This document shows positions 8,235 to 16,847 of a stretch of DNA of 64,000 bases, in pieces. A model generated the notes under the pieces. The model did no database searches and was not told where the DNA came from. It worked only from the letters and a program-made list of their open reading frames with translations. Source of the stretch: Deefgea piscis (GTDB taxonomy: Bacteria; Pseudomonadota; Gammaproteobacteria; Burkholderiales; Chitinibacteraceae); the NCBI RefSeq assembly GCF_013284055.1, contig NZ_CP054143.1, forward strand, positions 682,001-746,000, in the 5' to 3' direction. Every line of letters begins with the position of its first letter. Positions within the stretch are counted from its first letter, which is position 1. The position numbers and the translations under genes are program-made.

Positions 8235-9746
8235 CTAGCGCACATCTAAAGCCGGTTGTTCTTGTTGACTTAACGCCGCTTCAATACGCTCGCACAAATG
8301 GCGAAGCACTTCAATCCGTGCATAATATTTGTTATTTGCCCCGACCCTTAGCCACGGTGAATTCGGGGTACTGGTTCGCTCGATTAAATCACTGGCGGCG
8401 GTGACGTAGTCATCCCATTTTTCGCGGTTACGCCAGTCTTCTTCGGTAATTTTGAAACGTTTATATTCAATCGCTTCACGCTCATGAAAGCGGTTTAATT
8501 GCTCTTCATTACTAATCGCCAGCCAAAACTTCACCACCAGCACGTTCGCTGCCGCAATTTGCGCTTCGAAATCATTAATTTCGCCATAGGCCCGCATCCA
8601 ATCTGCATGGCTAGCAAAACCCTCTACGCGCTCCACCAAGACTCGACCATACCAAGAGCGATCAAACAGTGTGAGCTGCCCATGTGGCGGCAAATGTCGC
8701 CAAAAACGCCATAGATACGGCTGAGCACGCTCCTCTTCGGTCGGCGCCGCAATCGGGATGGTGCGATATTGCCGAGCATCCAATGCCGCAGTAATCCGGC
8801 GAATTGCCCCGCCTTTACCGGCAGCGTCCATGCCTTCAAACACACACACCACTGAAAGCTGCTTAAATTGAGGCTGTCGAACTAGGCCATTGAGTCGGCC
8901 TTGCAATTCTTCGAGCTGAACTTTGTAATCATCTTTGCTTAAAACATAATCTAAAGGCAGCGTATCGAGCAGGCGAACGCCATCGATAGACGGCATCAAT
9001 GGGGCAGCATCAATACGATTTTGCCGAACAGAGCCGCGTTCCAGATGATGGCGAATGGCTTCTTCAATATGTCGCCCGACTGAGATATTGCGGTAATTAT
9101 TGTCTGAGCTTTCAATCACTCGCCATGGCGCATCCGCTAAATTGGTACGCAGCAATAAATCACGGTAACGATCAATCATTTGATCATAGTTTTTTAAAAA
9201 CCACCGATCTGATTCTTCAACTCGCCATGCCGTACGTGAATCGGCGCTGAGTTTTTTGATTTGTTTCTTCAGCTGGTCTTTAGATAAATGCAGCCAAAAT
9301 TTTAAAACCAGCACCCCCTCATCAGACAGCATTTTTTCTAAGCGCAAAATTTTAGCCAGCTCACGCTCATAAGCAATTGGCTCTGCCGCATCTTGCATTT
9401 GATCCCACATCGGACCGCTATACCAACCACCAAAAAGAATAGCCATCTTGCCCTTGGGCGGCAAAATACGCCAATAACGCCAAAATGGCGGTCGAGCACT
9501 CTCTTCATCACTCGGTTCGGCAAATGCATGCGTGGCAATTAAGCGGGGATCTAACCACTTTAATAACAGATTAGCCACCTCACTTTTACCTGCGGTAGGC
9601 ACGCCACCGAGCAATATAACCACCTGAAAATCAGCACGTTGCTTTAAATCATATTGAATTGACAATAAGCTTTGCCGTAATTCAGCTTCAAATTGCTGGT
9701 AAGACTGCTTGTCCAGTTGATGCCCTAATTCTGCAGATTCAAACAT
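8235..9746 (-). CDS. pap: Polyphosphate:AMP phosphotransferase (two-domain PPK2)
   Basis: Transfers phosphate from polyphosphate to AMP to form ADP. The 503-residue protein carries two PPK2 domains: the N-terminal one has the P-loop GGVPTAGKS at residues 47-55 and the lid region RPPFWRYWRILPPKG, and the C-terminal one has GMDAAGKGG near residue 302 and QPYLWRFWRHLPPHGQ with the Walker B-like FDRSWYGRVLVERV. Tandem domains of about 500 residues are typical of class II PPK2 (Pap). The frame extends to 9764, but GGAG placed seven bases before 9746 and the family N-terminus MFESAE fix the start. The N-terminal P-loop lacks the lysine-rich form of the C-terminal one, so the C-terminal domain is probably the catalytic one. 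Confidence 0.93.
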   Translation of the reverse strand: MFESAELGHQLDKQSYQQFEAELRQSLLSIQYDLKQRADFQVVILLGGVPTAGKSEVANLLLKWLDPRLIATHAFAEPSDEESARPPFWRYWRILPPKGKMAILFGGWYSGPMWDQMQDAAEPIAYERELAKILRLEKMLSDEGVLVLKFWLHLSKDQLKKQIKKLSADSRTAWRVEESDRWFLKNYDQMIDRYRDLLLRTNLADAPWRVIESSDNNYRNISVGRHIEEAIRHHLERGSVRQNRIDAAPLMPSIDGVRLLDTLPLDYVLSKDDYKVQLEELQGRLNGLVRQPQFKQLSVVCVFEGMDAAGKGGAIRRITAALDARQYRTIPIAAPTEEERAQPYLWRFWRHLPPHGQLTLFDRSWYGRVLVERVEGFASHADWMRAYGEINDFEAQIAAANVLVVKFWLAISNEEQLNRFHEREAIEYKRFKITEEDWRNREKWDDYVTAASDLIERTSTPNSPWLRVGANNKYYARIEVLRHLCERIEAALSQQEQPALDVR

Positions 9747-9875
9747 ATGCTGACTCCGAGTCATGATGAGTCATTATTCAGCTTTAGCTGCATTTCGGGA
9801 AGCGTTTGCTTAAGAGCGCAACCAGAAAGCCATAACTGCCCAATACTCAATCAAAGTTCTCAAGCGATCAGCCAT

Positions 9876-9903
9876 AAAAAAAGAGGCTTACGCCTCTTTT
9901 TTT
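9876..9903 (-). terminator. Intrinsic terminator after erpA
   Basis: A GAGGC/GCCTC stem (9883-9887, 9892-9896) with TTAC loop, extended by A/T pairing and followed by a T-run on both strands. It sits 20 bases past the erpA stop and isolates erpA from pap. Confidence 0.85.
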
Positions 9904-9923
9904 ACTTACATCATCGGTGAATA

Positions 9924-10274
9924 TTAAACCGAGAATGAAGAGCCACAGCCGCATGTTGACTGGGCATTCGGGTTTTTAATGGTAAATTGCGAGCCTTCTA
10001 GGCTTTCAACGTAATCAATTTCCGCACCAACCAAATATTGATAGCTCATTGGATCAACCAATAAGGTCACGCCATTTTTAGTAATTGGCGTGTCGTCTTC
10101 ATTGACGATTTCGTCAAAAGTAAAGCCATATTGAAAGCCTGAGCAGCCACCGCCCGTCACGAAGACGCGCAATTTCAAATCTGGATTACCTTCTTCCAAA
10201 ATCAATTCATTGACTTTACTCGCCGCATTATCGGTAAAGACAAAAGGAAGTGGCATCTCGGTTTCAGTGGTCAT
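9924..10274 (-). CDS. erpA: Iron-sulfur cluster insertion protein ErpA
   Basis: A-type Fe-S carrier that hands clusters to apoproteins such as the isoprenoid enzymes IspG/IspH. The 116-residue protein has the three conserved cysteines, one in [11 protein letters not shown] and two in the C-terminal CGCGSSFSV. The upstream Met at 10289 is less likely, since GGAG lies five bases before 10274. It is the last gene of a reverse-strand cluster with the bactofilin, DUF6776 and argC genes and ends in a terminator. IscA is the alternative name, but length, sequence and isolation from an isc operon favour ErpA. Confidence 0.92.
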   Translation of the reverse strand: MTTETEMPLPFVFTDNAASKVNELILEEGNPDLKLRVFVTGGGCSGFQYGFTFDEIVNEDDTPITKNGVTLLVDPMSYQYLVGAEIDYVESLEGSQFTIKNPNAQSTCGCGSSFSV

Positions 10275-10344
10275 AACAGCTCCGCCCATAATAGTTGACT
10301 AAATTGATAGGGTATATTATCCACGTCTGGCCCAGCAAGGTCAA

Positions 10345-10761
10345 TCACTCTGCCTTGCTGTCCGCTACACGTGGTAGATCATCGATGGCCATCTCTTCAC
10401 GCTGACCATTATGCACATGAATCAATCGCCCATCGACAATCGCACCCGGATGCATTTCTAGCGTTTTATACGCTAAATCACCGCGAATTCTGGATTTACT
10501 TTGCAACTCAACATAGTGGCTGACTTCGATTGGCCCACAAATTTCACCATTTAAAATTAAATGCGAGCACACCACTTTGCCTTCGATTTTAGCCTTGTCA
10601 CTCACCACCAACGTGCCGTTTTTTTCATCAGTCATACTCACATCACCGATAATGGCACCGTCTAAGCGTAGGCCGCCGGCAAATTTCACATGCCCAGTCA
10701 CCGTCGTGCCTTGGCCAATCAGGCTATCAATTTTGGTGCTGCCTTTTTTCTTATTAAACAC
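10345..10761 (-). CDS. Bactofilin (polymer-forming cytoskeletal protein)
   Basis: A 138-residue protein with the right-handed beta-helix repeats of bactofilins: TTVTGHVKFAGGLRLDGAIIGDV, then repeats with LVVSDKAKIEGKVV, LILNGEICGPIEV, VELQSKSRIRGDL and LEMHPGAIVDGRL. Flanking ends are short and disordered (MFNKKKGSTKID, VADSKAE). Bactofilins polymerise without nucleotides and place cell-wall or polar proteins. It lies 10 bases after the DUF6776 gene, so the two are probably translated from one mRNA; the same pairing is known from other Neisseriales-type genomes. Confidence 0.9.
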   Translation of the reverse strand: MFNKKKGSTKIDSLIGQGTTVTGHVKFAGGLRLDGAIIGDVSMTDEKNGTLVVSDKAKIEGKVVCSHLILNGEICGPIEVSHYVELQSKSRIRGDLAYKTLEMHPGAIVDGRLIHVHNGQREEMAIDDLPRVADSKAE

Positions 10762-10771
10762 ACATATCCCC

Positions 10772-11491
10772 TTAGAATTTTTTTTGGCAACTGGCTAATA
10801 CTTTACTGCCTTGTGGTTCAACCAAGCGAGCCTCCATCACAAATGGGCCCGTCGCACCAACCGGCAATTCAAATTCGCCTTCAGCGCGATGATAATGCGC
10901 AACGGCAATCGATGCGCCTTGGGTATTTGCAGACAATTGTTGTTTTTTACCGCCCTGATGATATTGCAAACTAACTAATAAACGCCCGGCCAGCTCAGTC
11001 GTTTTATCCGTTCCTTGCACCAGTAATAAACGATAACGCAATCGATCTACGGTGCTGGTTTGCAATTCACAGGCCACAAAACTGGCGGAGCGATTTCTAT
11101 CATTGCTTTGCAATAAAGATTCAAAAAACGATAAAGTTTCTCGAGTGATTGCAAAATCTTGCTGCAATGCAGTGAGCTCACGCTTGAGCGCATCTCGCTC
11201 GGCCCCCACAACAGTCAGCTGCTGCGATAACAAAGCCTGCTCTTTGTGCAAAGCATCGAGCTGCTGTTGTAGACCTTGCATTTGATTTTGCTGCAAAAGC
11301 GAAGAATTCGATTGCCGCATATCTTTGCGGTATTCGCCCAACTGCATTCCAGCATAAAGCGCTGCAAGCAATACCCCCATAAATATAGCAATACGAAAGA
11401 ATTTTTCTTTCATACTTAACTGCGGGCGTAATGACAAGGGCGTTGCAGTGATGCGCGCCCTTTGCGAACGATATAGACGTTTAATTGGCAT
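10772..11491 (-). CDS. DUF6776-type membrane protein with periplasmic coiled coil
   Basis: A 239-residue protein with a basic N-terminus, one transmembrane helix at about residues 30-50 (FFRIAIFMGVLLAALYAGM), a Gln/Leu-rich coiled coil (about 60-120) and a C-terminal beta domain (VACELQTSTVDRLRYRLLLVQG to VEPQGSKVLAS). Layout and C-terminal motifs match DUF6776, a family of unknown role found next to bactofilins. The ATG at 11491 (or GTG at 11494) lies directly after the argC stop, so translation is probably coupled; an inner Met at 11413 just before the helix is an alternative start. Confidence 0.7.
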   Translation of the reverse strand: MPIKRLYRSQRARITATPLSLRPQLSMKEKFFRIAIFMGVLLAALYAGMQLGEYRKDMRQSNSSLLQQNQMQGLQQQLDALHKEQALLSQQLTVVGAERDALKRELTALQQDFAITRETLSFFESLLQSNDRNRSASFVACELQTSTVDRLRYRLLLVQGTDKTTELAGRLLVSLQYHQGGKKQQLSANTQGASIAVAHYHRAEGEFELPVGATGPFVMEARLVEPQGSKVLASCQKKF

Positions 11492-11494
11492 CAC

Positions 11495-12538
11495 TTAAGG
11501 CAGCAATGGCACAACATCTAAACCATGCTGTTCAGGTAAACCAAACATCAAGTTCATTACTTGCACAGATTGGCCTGAAGCACCTTTGACTAAATTGTCT
11601 TCCACCACCAAGATCACCAGCAAATCGCCATTACCTGGGCGGTGCACAGCAATACGTGCCGTATTGCTGCCGCGTACCGAGCGGGTTTCTGGGCAAGATC
11701 CTGCAGGCATCACATCAACAAACGGCTCAGCCGCAAATCGCTCTTCAAATAATTTTTGCACATCGGCCGCTTTACCAGCCTCAGTTAAGCGCGCATAAAT
11801 CGTCGAATGAATACCACGAATCATCGGCGTAAGATGCGGAACAAACGTCAATTGCACAGGCGCGCCGTGAATTGCTGATAGTCCTTGCATGATTTCAGGC
11901 GAATGGCGATGACCTTTTACGGCATAAGCTTTGAAATTATCACTGCTTTCGGCAAATAAAGTGCCCACCTCGGCTTTACGACCGGCACCGGAAACACCCG
12001 ATTTGCAGTCGGCGATAATGCCGCTGGTTTCAATCAATTGCAGGCCATTTTCAATCAACGGCAATAAACCAAGTTGTACTGACGTTGGATAGCAGCCAGC
12101 CATACCAATTAAGCGCGCTTTTTGGATGGCTGCGCGATTCACTTCCGGCAAACCGTACACCGCTTCGGCGAGTAAATCGGTACAGCTGTGCTCCATTGCG
12201 TACCACTGCGTAAATTCAGCAGGGTCTTTGAGGCGGAAATCTGCGGCTAAATCGATGACTTTAACGCCCGCTTCGAGTAATTCACGCGCTTGTGCCATTG
12301 CGACACCATGCGGCGTTGCAAAGAAAACCACGTCGCACTCGGTCAGTTTGGCGTCTTCGGGAGTGGAAAAAGCAATCTCAACGTGGCCACGTAGGCTAGG
12401 AAACATCTCAGATACTTTCATGCCGGCTTCTTTTCGCGAAGTCACCGCTTTGAGTTCTACATCAGGATGGCGCGACAATAAACGCAGCAATTCAACCCCT
12501 GTGTAACCAGTACCGCCAACAATCCCAACCTTGATCAT
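11495..12538 (-). CDS. argC: N-acetyl-gamma-glutamyl-phosphate reductase, ArgC
   Basis: NADPH-dependent reduction of N-acetylglutamyl phosphate to the semialdehyde in arginine synthesis. The 347-residue protein has the Rossmann motif [18 protein letters not shown] at the N-terminus, FFATPHGVA near 75, the catalytic Cys149 in GMAGCYPTS, and the HRHSPEI histidine motif. The long frame to 12610 is not used, since GGGAAAAGAG precedes the ATG at 12538 and the family starts there. It leads a tight cluster with the DUF6776 and bactofilin genes. A 17-bp dyad ATTATC-N5-GATAAT lies at 12557-12573 in the promoter region; it does not look like an ArgR box. Confidence 0.95.
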   Translation of the reverse strand: MIKVGIVGGTGYTGVELLRLLSRHPDVELKAVTSRKEAGMKVSEMFPSLRGHVEIAFSTPEDAKLTECDVVFFATPHGVAMAQARELLEAGVKVIDLAADFRLKDPAEFTQWYAMEHSCTDLLAEAVYGLPEVNRAAIQKARLIGMAGCYPTSVQLGLLPLIENGLQLIETSGIIADCKSGVSGAGRKAEVGTLFAESSDNFKAYAVKGHRHSPEIMQGLSAIHGAPVQLTFVPHLTPMIRGIHSTIYARLTEAGKAADVQKLFEERFAAEPFVDVMPAGSCPETRSVRGSNTARIAVHRPGNGDLLVILVVEDNLVKGASGQSVQVMNLMFGLPEQHGLDVVPLLP

Positions 12539-12556
12539 GCTCTTTTCCCTGTTCAA

Positions 12557-12573
12557 ATTATCACAGCGATAAT
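12557..12573. promoter_or_regulatory. Dyad ATTATC-N5-GATAAT upstream of argC
   Basis: A perfect 6-bp inverted repeat with a 5-base spacer, 19 bases before the argC start. On the reverse strand its right half forms TGTGATAAT, an extended -10-like element, so the symmetry may be a promoter feature and not an operator. Confidence 0.3.
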
Positions 12574-12720
12574 AAAGCAAAATGCCAGCACTGTGTGAGC
12601 TTGCATGCATTGCTAACGCGCCAGCAATACGACAGTCAATTCAAATTGGGATGCGGGGTATATTAATGCAAGGCTTGTCAGATCAGCGCAGGCGCGCCAA
12701 TACCAGAATGACAGACGTAA

Positions 12721-12747
12721 AAAAGCCATCCCCTAGGATGGCTCTTT
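12721..12747 (-). terminator. Intrinsic terminator after rpsI
   Basis: GCCATCC (12725-12731) and GGATGGC (12736-12742) pair around CCTA, with a run of T on the reverse strand. It lies about 25 bases past the rpsI stop. Confidence 0.88.
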
Positions 12748-12770
12748 GATCCAAACAATCTGTAAACGAA

Positions 12771-13163
12771 TTAACGCTTAGAGAATTGTTTACGACGACG
12801 TGCGCCGCGTAGACCGACTTTCTTACGTTCAACTTCACGAGCGTCACGAGTAACCAGACCAGCCGATTTCAGAGTTGGTTTCAACGCTGCATCGTACTGA
12901 ATCAAGGCACGGGTGATACCGTGACGAACCGCGCCAGCTTGGCCAGATTCGCCGCCGCCAACCACGTTTACCATGATGTCGAAAGCTTCAAGATTGCTAG
13001 TCAACACAAGTGGTTGACGAACGATCATACGGCCAGTTTCGCGAGCAAAGTATTGGTCCAATGCTTTACCGTTAACGATGATTTGGCCAGTACCTTTTGC
13101 CAAGAACACACGAGCTACAGAGCTCTTGCGACGGCCAGTACCATAATTGTATTTACCTACCAT
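12771..13163 (-). CDS. rpsI: Small ribosomal subunit protein uS9
   Basis: A 130-residue 30S protein with the S9 hallmarks: [15 protein letters not shown] at the N-terminus, [19 protein letters not shown] in the centre and the basic tail [14 protein letters not shown] that reaches the P-site tRNA. Length equals E. coli S9. It follows rplM after 29 bases in the near-universal rplM-rpsI operon and ends in a terminator. Confidence 0.98.
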   Translation of the reverse strand: MVGKYNYGTGRRKSSVARVFLAKGTGQIIVNGKALDQYFARETGRMIVRQPLVLTSNLEAFDIMVNVVGGGESGQAGAVRHGITRALIQYDAALKPTLKSAGLVTRDAREVERKKVGLRGARRRKQFSKR

Positions 13164-13192
13164 GATGCAATTCCTTTAAGTTTTGCGATCGC

Positions 13193-13621
13193 TTAGAGAG
13201 CAAGAGTTTTAGGTTCTTGCGCAGTGTGCGGATGCTCGCCACCGGCATAAACTTTCATTTTCTTGATCATTGCGTAGCCCAATGGGCCTTTTGGTAACAT
13301 GCCTTTAACAGCAAATTCCAACGCACGGCCAGGAAATTTGTTTTGCATTTCAGTGAAGGTACGCTCGTAAATACCGCCTGGGTGACCAGTGTGACGGTAA
13401 TAAATCTTCGCCGTTGCTTTATCGCCAGTAACGCGGATCTTGTCTGCGTTTACCACAACGATGTAGTCGCCGGTATCGACGTGCGGAGTGTATTCAGCTT
13501 TATGTTTGCCACGCAGGCGTTTGGCGATCTCGGCAGCGAGACGGCCCAGCACTAAGTCTGTGGCGTCCACAACGAACCACTCGCGCTTCACCTCGTGCGG
13601 CTTGGCAGAAAAGGTTTTCAT
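13193..13621 (-). CDS. rplM: Large ribosomal subunit protein uL13
   Basis: A 142-residue 50S protein beginning [20 protein letters not shown], with [17 protein letters not shown] and [19 protein letters not shown]. The open frame extends to 13738, but the family start is at 13621 and the promoter at 13661-13690 lies inside the extension, ruling it out. It heads the rplM-rpsI operon. Confidence 0.98.
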   Translation of the reverse strand: MKTFSAKPHEVKREWFVVDATDLVLGRLAAEIAKRLRGKHKAEYTPHVDTGDYIVVVNADKIRVTGDKATAKIYYRHTGHPGGIYERTFTEMQNKFPGRALEFAVKGMLPKGPLGYAMIKKMKVYAGGEHPHTAQEPKTLAL

Positions 13622-13660
13622 GACTGCTAGTCCACGTTTTTGAATTTGAGAAAGTCGCGG

Positions 13661-13690
13661 ATTGTAGCGGGTTAAATGCCACTCTGTCAA
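13661..13690 (-). promoter_or_regulatory. Sigma-70 promoter of rplM-rpsI
   Basis: On the reverse strand TTGACA (13690-13685), an 18-base spacer and TACAAT (13666-13661). This is one of the best -35/-10 pairs in the window and places the rplM start site about 33 bases before the ATG. It lies downstream of the terminator at 13722-13755, so that terminator does not belong to rplM. Confidence 0.85.
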
Positions 13691-13721
13691 ATGCATTTGC
13701 AAACAGATTGCAATCCGAGAC

Positions 13722-13816
13722 AAAAAAAACGCAATCAAGGCATGCCTAGATTGCGCGAAATCCTACCAAATAAATGGAGGATGGAGGAGACGACATCGAG
13801 CAAAGCCCAATGTCAT
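13722..13816 (-). ncRNA. Candidate trans-acting small RNA (about 95 nt)
   Basis: A reverse-strand unit with its own promoter (13822-13850) and terminator, lying between the divergent OsmC and rplM genes. From about 13816 the transcript folds as three hairpins: a 5' stem GACAT/ATGTC (13792-13814) with an inner GGGC/GCUC; a middle stem ATCCTCCA with its bulged partner (13760-13782); and a terminator CGCAATC/GATTGCG (13730-13755) followed by eight U (13722-13729). Between the first two stems the linker GUCUCCUCC (13783-13791) is predicted single-stranded and complements Shine-Dalgarno sequences. Hairpin order, U8 tail and a CU-rich seed are typical of Hfq-dependent sRNAs. No ORF with a ribosome site fits; a 17-codon frame starts at the predicted 5' end. 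Inference from sequence only. Confidence 0.6.
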
Positions 13817-13821
13817 CGCCG

Positions 13822-13850
13822 ATTATCACAGAAATTTAGGTGTAAGACAA
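13822..13850 (-). promoter_or_regulatory. Sigma-70 promoter of the candidate sRNA
   Basis: On the reverse strand TTGTCT (13850-13845), a 17-base spacer and GATAAT (13827-13822), preceded by TGT so that the extended -10 form is also met. The predicted start site is near 13816, one or two bases before the first hairpin. Confidence 0.65.
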
Positions 13851-13995
13851 CCAAGTTTTCCGCGCTGCGACCAATGGTTATAGCACCAATCTTGTCGTTC
13901 AATTTACCTGCCGTGCCATCGCATCACCGGCGTTTCCCCGTTAGAATAGCGGCCGATATTCCATCGTTTTGCCTTAATCCAAGGACAAGTGAATT

Positions 13996-14415
13996 ATGAA
14001 AGTACGCATTAAATGGGTCGAAGAAGTGAGTTTTTTGGCGCAGTCCGAATCTGGCCATGCCGTGCTGATGGACGGCCCACCAGAGGGCGGTGGACGTAAC
14101 CTCGGGCCACGCCCGATGGAAATGCTGCTGATGGGCATGGCAGGCTGCTCTAGCTATGATGTCATCCACATCCTTAAAAAAGGCCGTGCGGACGTTAGAG
14201 ACTGCGTACTTGAAGTCGACGCCGAACGCGCAGCAACCGACCCTAAGGTATTCACCAAAATTCATTTACATTTTATTGTGACCGGCAAAGCACTTAAGAC
14301 AGAAGCCGTTGAGCGAGCGATTAAATTATCGGCAGAAAAATACTGCTCTGCCTCGATCATGCTTGGCCAAGTCGTCCCCATTACGCATGATTTCAGCGTG
14401 CTTGAAGCCAATTAA
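13996..14415 (+). CDS. OsmC family protein (peroxide-reducing type)
   Basis: A 139-residue protein of the OsmC/Ohr fold. The two redox cysteines are present, one in MGMAGCSSYDVIHIL (Cys51) and one in AEKYCSASIML, with the GRNLGPRPMEMLLMG turn before the first. Such proteins reduce organic or hydrogen peroxide with thiols; this short YhfA-like branch has no firmly known substrate. AAGGA precedes the ATG. It is divergent from the rplM side and ends in a strong terminator. Confidence 0.85.
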   Translation: MKVRIKWVEEVSFLAQSESGHAVLMDGPPEGGGRNLGPRPMEMLLMGMAGCSSYDVIHILKKGRADVRDCVLEVDAERAATDPKVFTKIHLHFIVTGKALKTEAVERAIKLSAEKYCSASIMLGQVVPITHDFSVLEAN

Positions 14416-14433
14416 TTGATATGTTTGACGCAA

Positions 14434-14467
14434 AAAAACGGCAAGAAGCAATTCTTGCCGTTTTTTT
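14434..14467 (+). terminator. Intrinsic terminator after the OsmC gene
   Basis: CGGCAAGAA (14439-14447) and TTCTTGCCG (14452-14460) pair around GCAA, flanked by A7 and T7 so the structure works on both strands; the converging FNT gene ends at 14512. Confidence 0.92.
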
Positions 14468-14511
14468 ATTGAATGCCGATGCAGTATTTATTTGCTTGAA
14501 TCTAATAATGT

Positions 14512-15315
14512 TTAATGCGCAGCGACTTCTTGACGGCGAAAAATCCAAGCATAAGGCAAACCAATAAATAAAGCCCCACCCACAATATTACCTAGCGTTG
14601 CAGGCAATAAATTATGCAGGAAAAAGTCACTCCAGCTGGCATCCAACCCAAGCAACATTGCGGCAGGGATAAAGAACATATTCGCAATACTATGTTCCAT
14701 GCCCAGCGCAACGAATGCCATGACAGGCAACCAAATACCCATCATGCGCCCGAGAGTGTCTTTCGCTGAATAACCTTGCCAAGCGGCCACACACACCAAA
14801 ATATTCGCCAAAATACCTTTAAAGAAAGTCACGACAAATGGGTTTTCTAATTTGTGATGGGCAACAGAGAGTAAAAATAGCGTTGCAGAATCATTGGGCT
14901 TAAAAATCCCCGTCATATAGGCAAAGGCCCATGCGGTAAATAAAGCACCAATAAAATTACCCAAATAAGAGAGCCCCCAGACTTTTGCCACATCGCGTTT
15001 AGCCAATAAATTACGTTGCAATGGCACCATTTGCGTCGCGCAATTACTGGTAAAAAGATCTACCCCAGTCAACACCACCGCAATAAAGCCCAAAGGGAAA
15101 ACCGCGCCAAATAATAATTTACCCAAGCCAGGATTACTCTGCATCAACTCCGGTGAGCCCCCTGCGACACAAACCGCGAGCAAACCACCAAGGGAAATAA
15201 ACATACCGCCGATAATGGCCATGACTGCCAATCGTGAACAAGGCAACGCTGATTTTTCTAAAGCACTGTGTTCAACATAATCAACAATGGCAGAAGGAGC
15301 TAACATCCCATTCAT
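14512..15315 (-). CDS. Formate/nitrite transporter family channel (FocA/NirC-like)
   Basis: A 267-residue inner-membrane protein with about six transmembrane helices and the FNT patterns GGSPELMQSNPGLGKLLFG, DLFTSNCATQM (slit region), SYLGNFIGAL and FVALGMEHSIANMF with the conserved pore histidine, ending in NLLPATLGNIVGGALFIG. The pentameric family carries formate, nitrite or hydrosulfide; neither pfl nor nir genes are nearby, so the substrate is not resolved. Two Met codons (15315, 15306) could start it. I looked for an FNR box upstream and found no convincing one. Confidence 0.88.
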   Translation of the reverse strand: MNGMLAPSAIVDYVEHSALEKSALPCSRLAVMAIIGGMFISLGGLLAVCVAGGSPELMQSNPGLGKLLFGAVFPLGFIAVVLTGVDLFTSNCATQMVPLQRNLLAKRDVAKVWGLSYLGNFIGALFTAWAFAYMTGIFKPNDSATLFLLSVAHHKLENPFVVTFFKGILANILVCVAAWQGYSAKDTLGRMMGIWLPVMAFVALGMEHSIANMFFIPAAMLLGLDASWSDFFLHNLLPATLGNIVGGALFIGLPYAWIFRRQEVAAH

Positions 15316-15496
15316 ATCAAAGCCTGCATTTCTATTATTTAGATGGCGCTATTTTATAACGCGCATACCCACAAAGAGCGGAAGTATTGCCATGACGTTG
15401 GTATTGAATACGACAAATCTGATCTGGCGCAAAGTTCTAGCGCCTCATGTCAGCCGCCGCAATGCTCACAATATGCTATTTAATTTTTAAACTCGC

Positions 15497-16135
15497 TTAA
15501 AACCGATAACTGAGTTGCGTCATTAATTTAGAAGTTAACTGCATTATTTGTGGCACAGGCTGTGGCAAAGGAGCCGCCCCCATTTGATCGGCCAGCTCGG
15601 CATGGCTCATTTCATCCAAATACATTTGCGCCACAATGGCACGGCTTTTTTCATCCGACTCAGGCAATTCATTAAGATGACTTTGCAAATGTGCGCCAAC
15701 CTGCCGCTCGGTTTCGGCCAAAAAGCCCAAATTCCATTTATCACCAATCACACCAGCGGCAACGCCCATCGCCAATGAACCGGCATACCACAGAGGATTA
15801 AGCACACTGCGGTGACTACCTAGCTCAGCCAAACGCCGCTGAGTCCAAGCCAAATGCTCGACCTCTTCATCGGCCGCTTGGCGTAATGCTTGCCGTGCAG
15901 CAGGGTCTCTGGCGGTCAAAGCCTGCCCTTGATACAGCGCTTGTGCGCACACTTCGCCGCAGTGATTCACCCGCATCAATCCTGCTGCGTGCGCTTTTTC
16001 TGCGCTACTCATTGCTACATCATCAATTTTGGCATCAGGATGAGCCCGAGCACTCACAGCGGGCGCAGCTAAAGTACGCAACACCGTGTCAAATTCAGTA
16101 ATAAATTGGTCCAAAGAAGGTAATTTCAGCATCAT
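15497..16135 (-). CDS. coq7: Demethoxyubiquinone hydroxylase, Coq7 type
   Basis: Hydroxylates the ring of 2-polyprenyl-3-methyl-6-methoxy-benzoquinone in ubiquinone synthesis. The 212-residue protein has the full di-iron ligand set of Coq7: Glu61 in NHCGEVCAQ, Glu91 and His94 in DEEVEHL, Glu143 in ETERQVG, Glu175 and His178 in DEMSHAE. Betaproteobacteria use this membrane-associated di-iron enzyme where E. coli uses the flavoprotein UbiF. It is a single gene; a GGCGC/GCGCC hairpin without U-tract at 15426-15444 lies downstream and may mark its 3' end. It diverges from the cyclophilin pair. Confidence 0.94.
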   Translation of the reverse strand: MMLKLPSLDQFITEFDTVLRTLAAPAVSARAHPDAKIDDVAMSSAEKAHAAGLMRVNHCGEVCAQALYQGQALTARDPAARQALRQAADEEVEHLAWTQRRLAELGSHRSVLNPLWYAGSLAMGVAAGVIGDKWNLGFLAETERQVGAHLQSHLNELPESDEKSRAIVAQMYLDEMSHAELADQMGAAPLPQPVPQIMQLTSKLMTQLSYRF

Positions 16136-16221
16136 CAGTTCTCCTTAAGCTGGCAATTCTACACTGTGCACATGTTATGATTACGAGATTGTATTTTTAC
16201 CTCCAATTTGCAGGAATTTTC

Positions 16222-16821
16222 ATGAAACGCTTCGTTATCGCTGCCGCTTTAGCACTTTCAAGCTTGACCGCCATCGCCGCCAATCCGCAAGTCGAGCTCA
16301 ACACCAGCAAAGGTAAAATCATCGTTGAACTCTACCCAGAACAAGCACCAATCTCTGTGGCTAATTTTTTGCAATATGTCAAAAGCAAACATTATGACGG
16401 CACGATTTTTCACCGTGTAGTGCCCGGATTTGTGGTGCAAGGTGGTGGTTACGATGCAAAACAAGAACAAAAACCAACTAAAGCATCGATTCAAAACGAA
16501 GCCAAAATCACAAAAGAAAAAGGGCTAAAAAATGACCGCGGTATGCTGGCGATGGCCAGAACCGGTCAGCCGCATTCGGCAACAAGCCAGTTTTATATCA
16601 ACCTAAAAAACAATGACGCTTTAAACTACCCTTCATTTGATGGCTGGGGTTACGCGGTATTTGGTAAAGTATTAAGTGGCATGGAAGTGGCAGATCAAAT
16701 GGCAAAAGTGAATTTACTGCCTGGTGATACCCCTGCCGAACCGATCATCTTAATTAGCGCCAAAGAATTAGCCGCCAAAACCGAAAAAGCCAGCGCTAGC
16801 AAAAGCAGCACGACAAAGTAA
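16222..16821 (+). CDS. ppiA: Periplasmic peptidyl-prolyl cis-trans isomerase (cyclophilin)
   Basis: A 199-residue cyclophilin with a signal peptide ([20 protein letters not shown]) predicted to be cut after AIA-A, so it folds proteins in the periplasm. Motifs [33 protein letters not shown] and [13 protein letters not shown] cover the active site. The C-terminus has a Ser/Lys/Ala-rich tail ([13 protein letters not shown]). The frame extends to 16177 but AGGA before 16222 and the signal peptide define the start. It is followed after 26 bases by a cytoplasmic paralogue, likely in one operon. Confidence 0.93.
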   Translation: MKRFVIAAALALSSLTAIAANPQVELNTSKGKIIVELYPEQAPISVANFLQYVKSKHYDGTIFHRVVPGFVVQGGGYDAKQEQKPTKASIQNEAKITKEKGLKNDRGMLAMARTGQPHSATSQFYINLKNNDALNYPSFDGWGYAVFGKVLSGMEVADQMAKVNLLPGDTPAEPIILISAKELAAKTEKASASKSSTTK

Positions 16822-16847
16822 TTTATATTTTTTCAAGGACAAAACAG

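Noticed and set aside
13722-13755. Hairpin as an attenuator in the rplM leader
   Set aside because: A better promoter (TTGACA-18-TACAAT) for rplM lies downstream of it, so rplM does not depend on passing it.
15316-15496. FNR box before the formate/nitrite channel gene
   Set aside because: The best match has the TTG and CAA halves one base out of register with TTGAT-N4-ATCAA.
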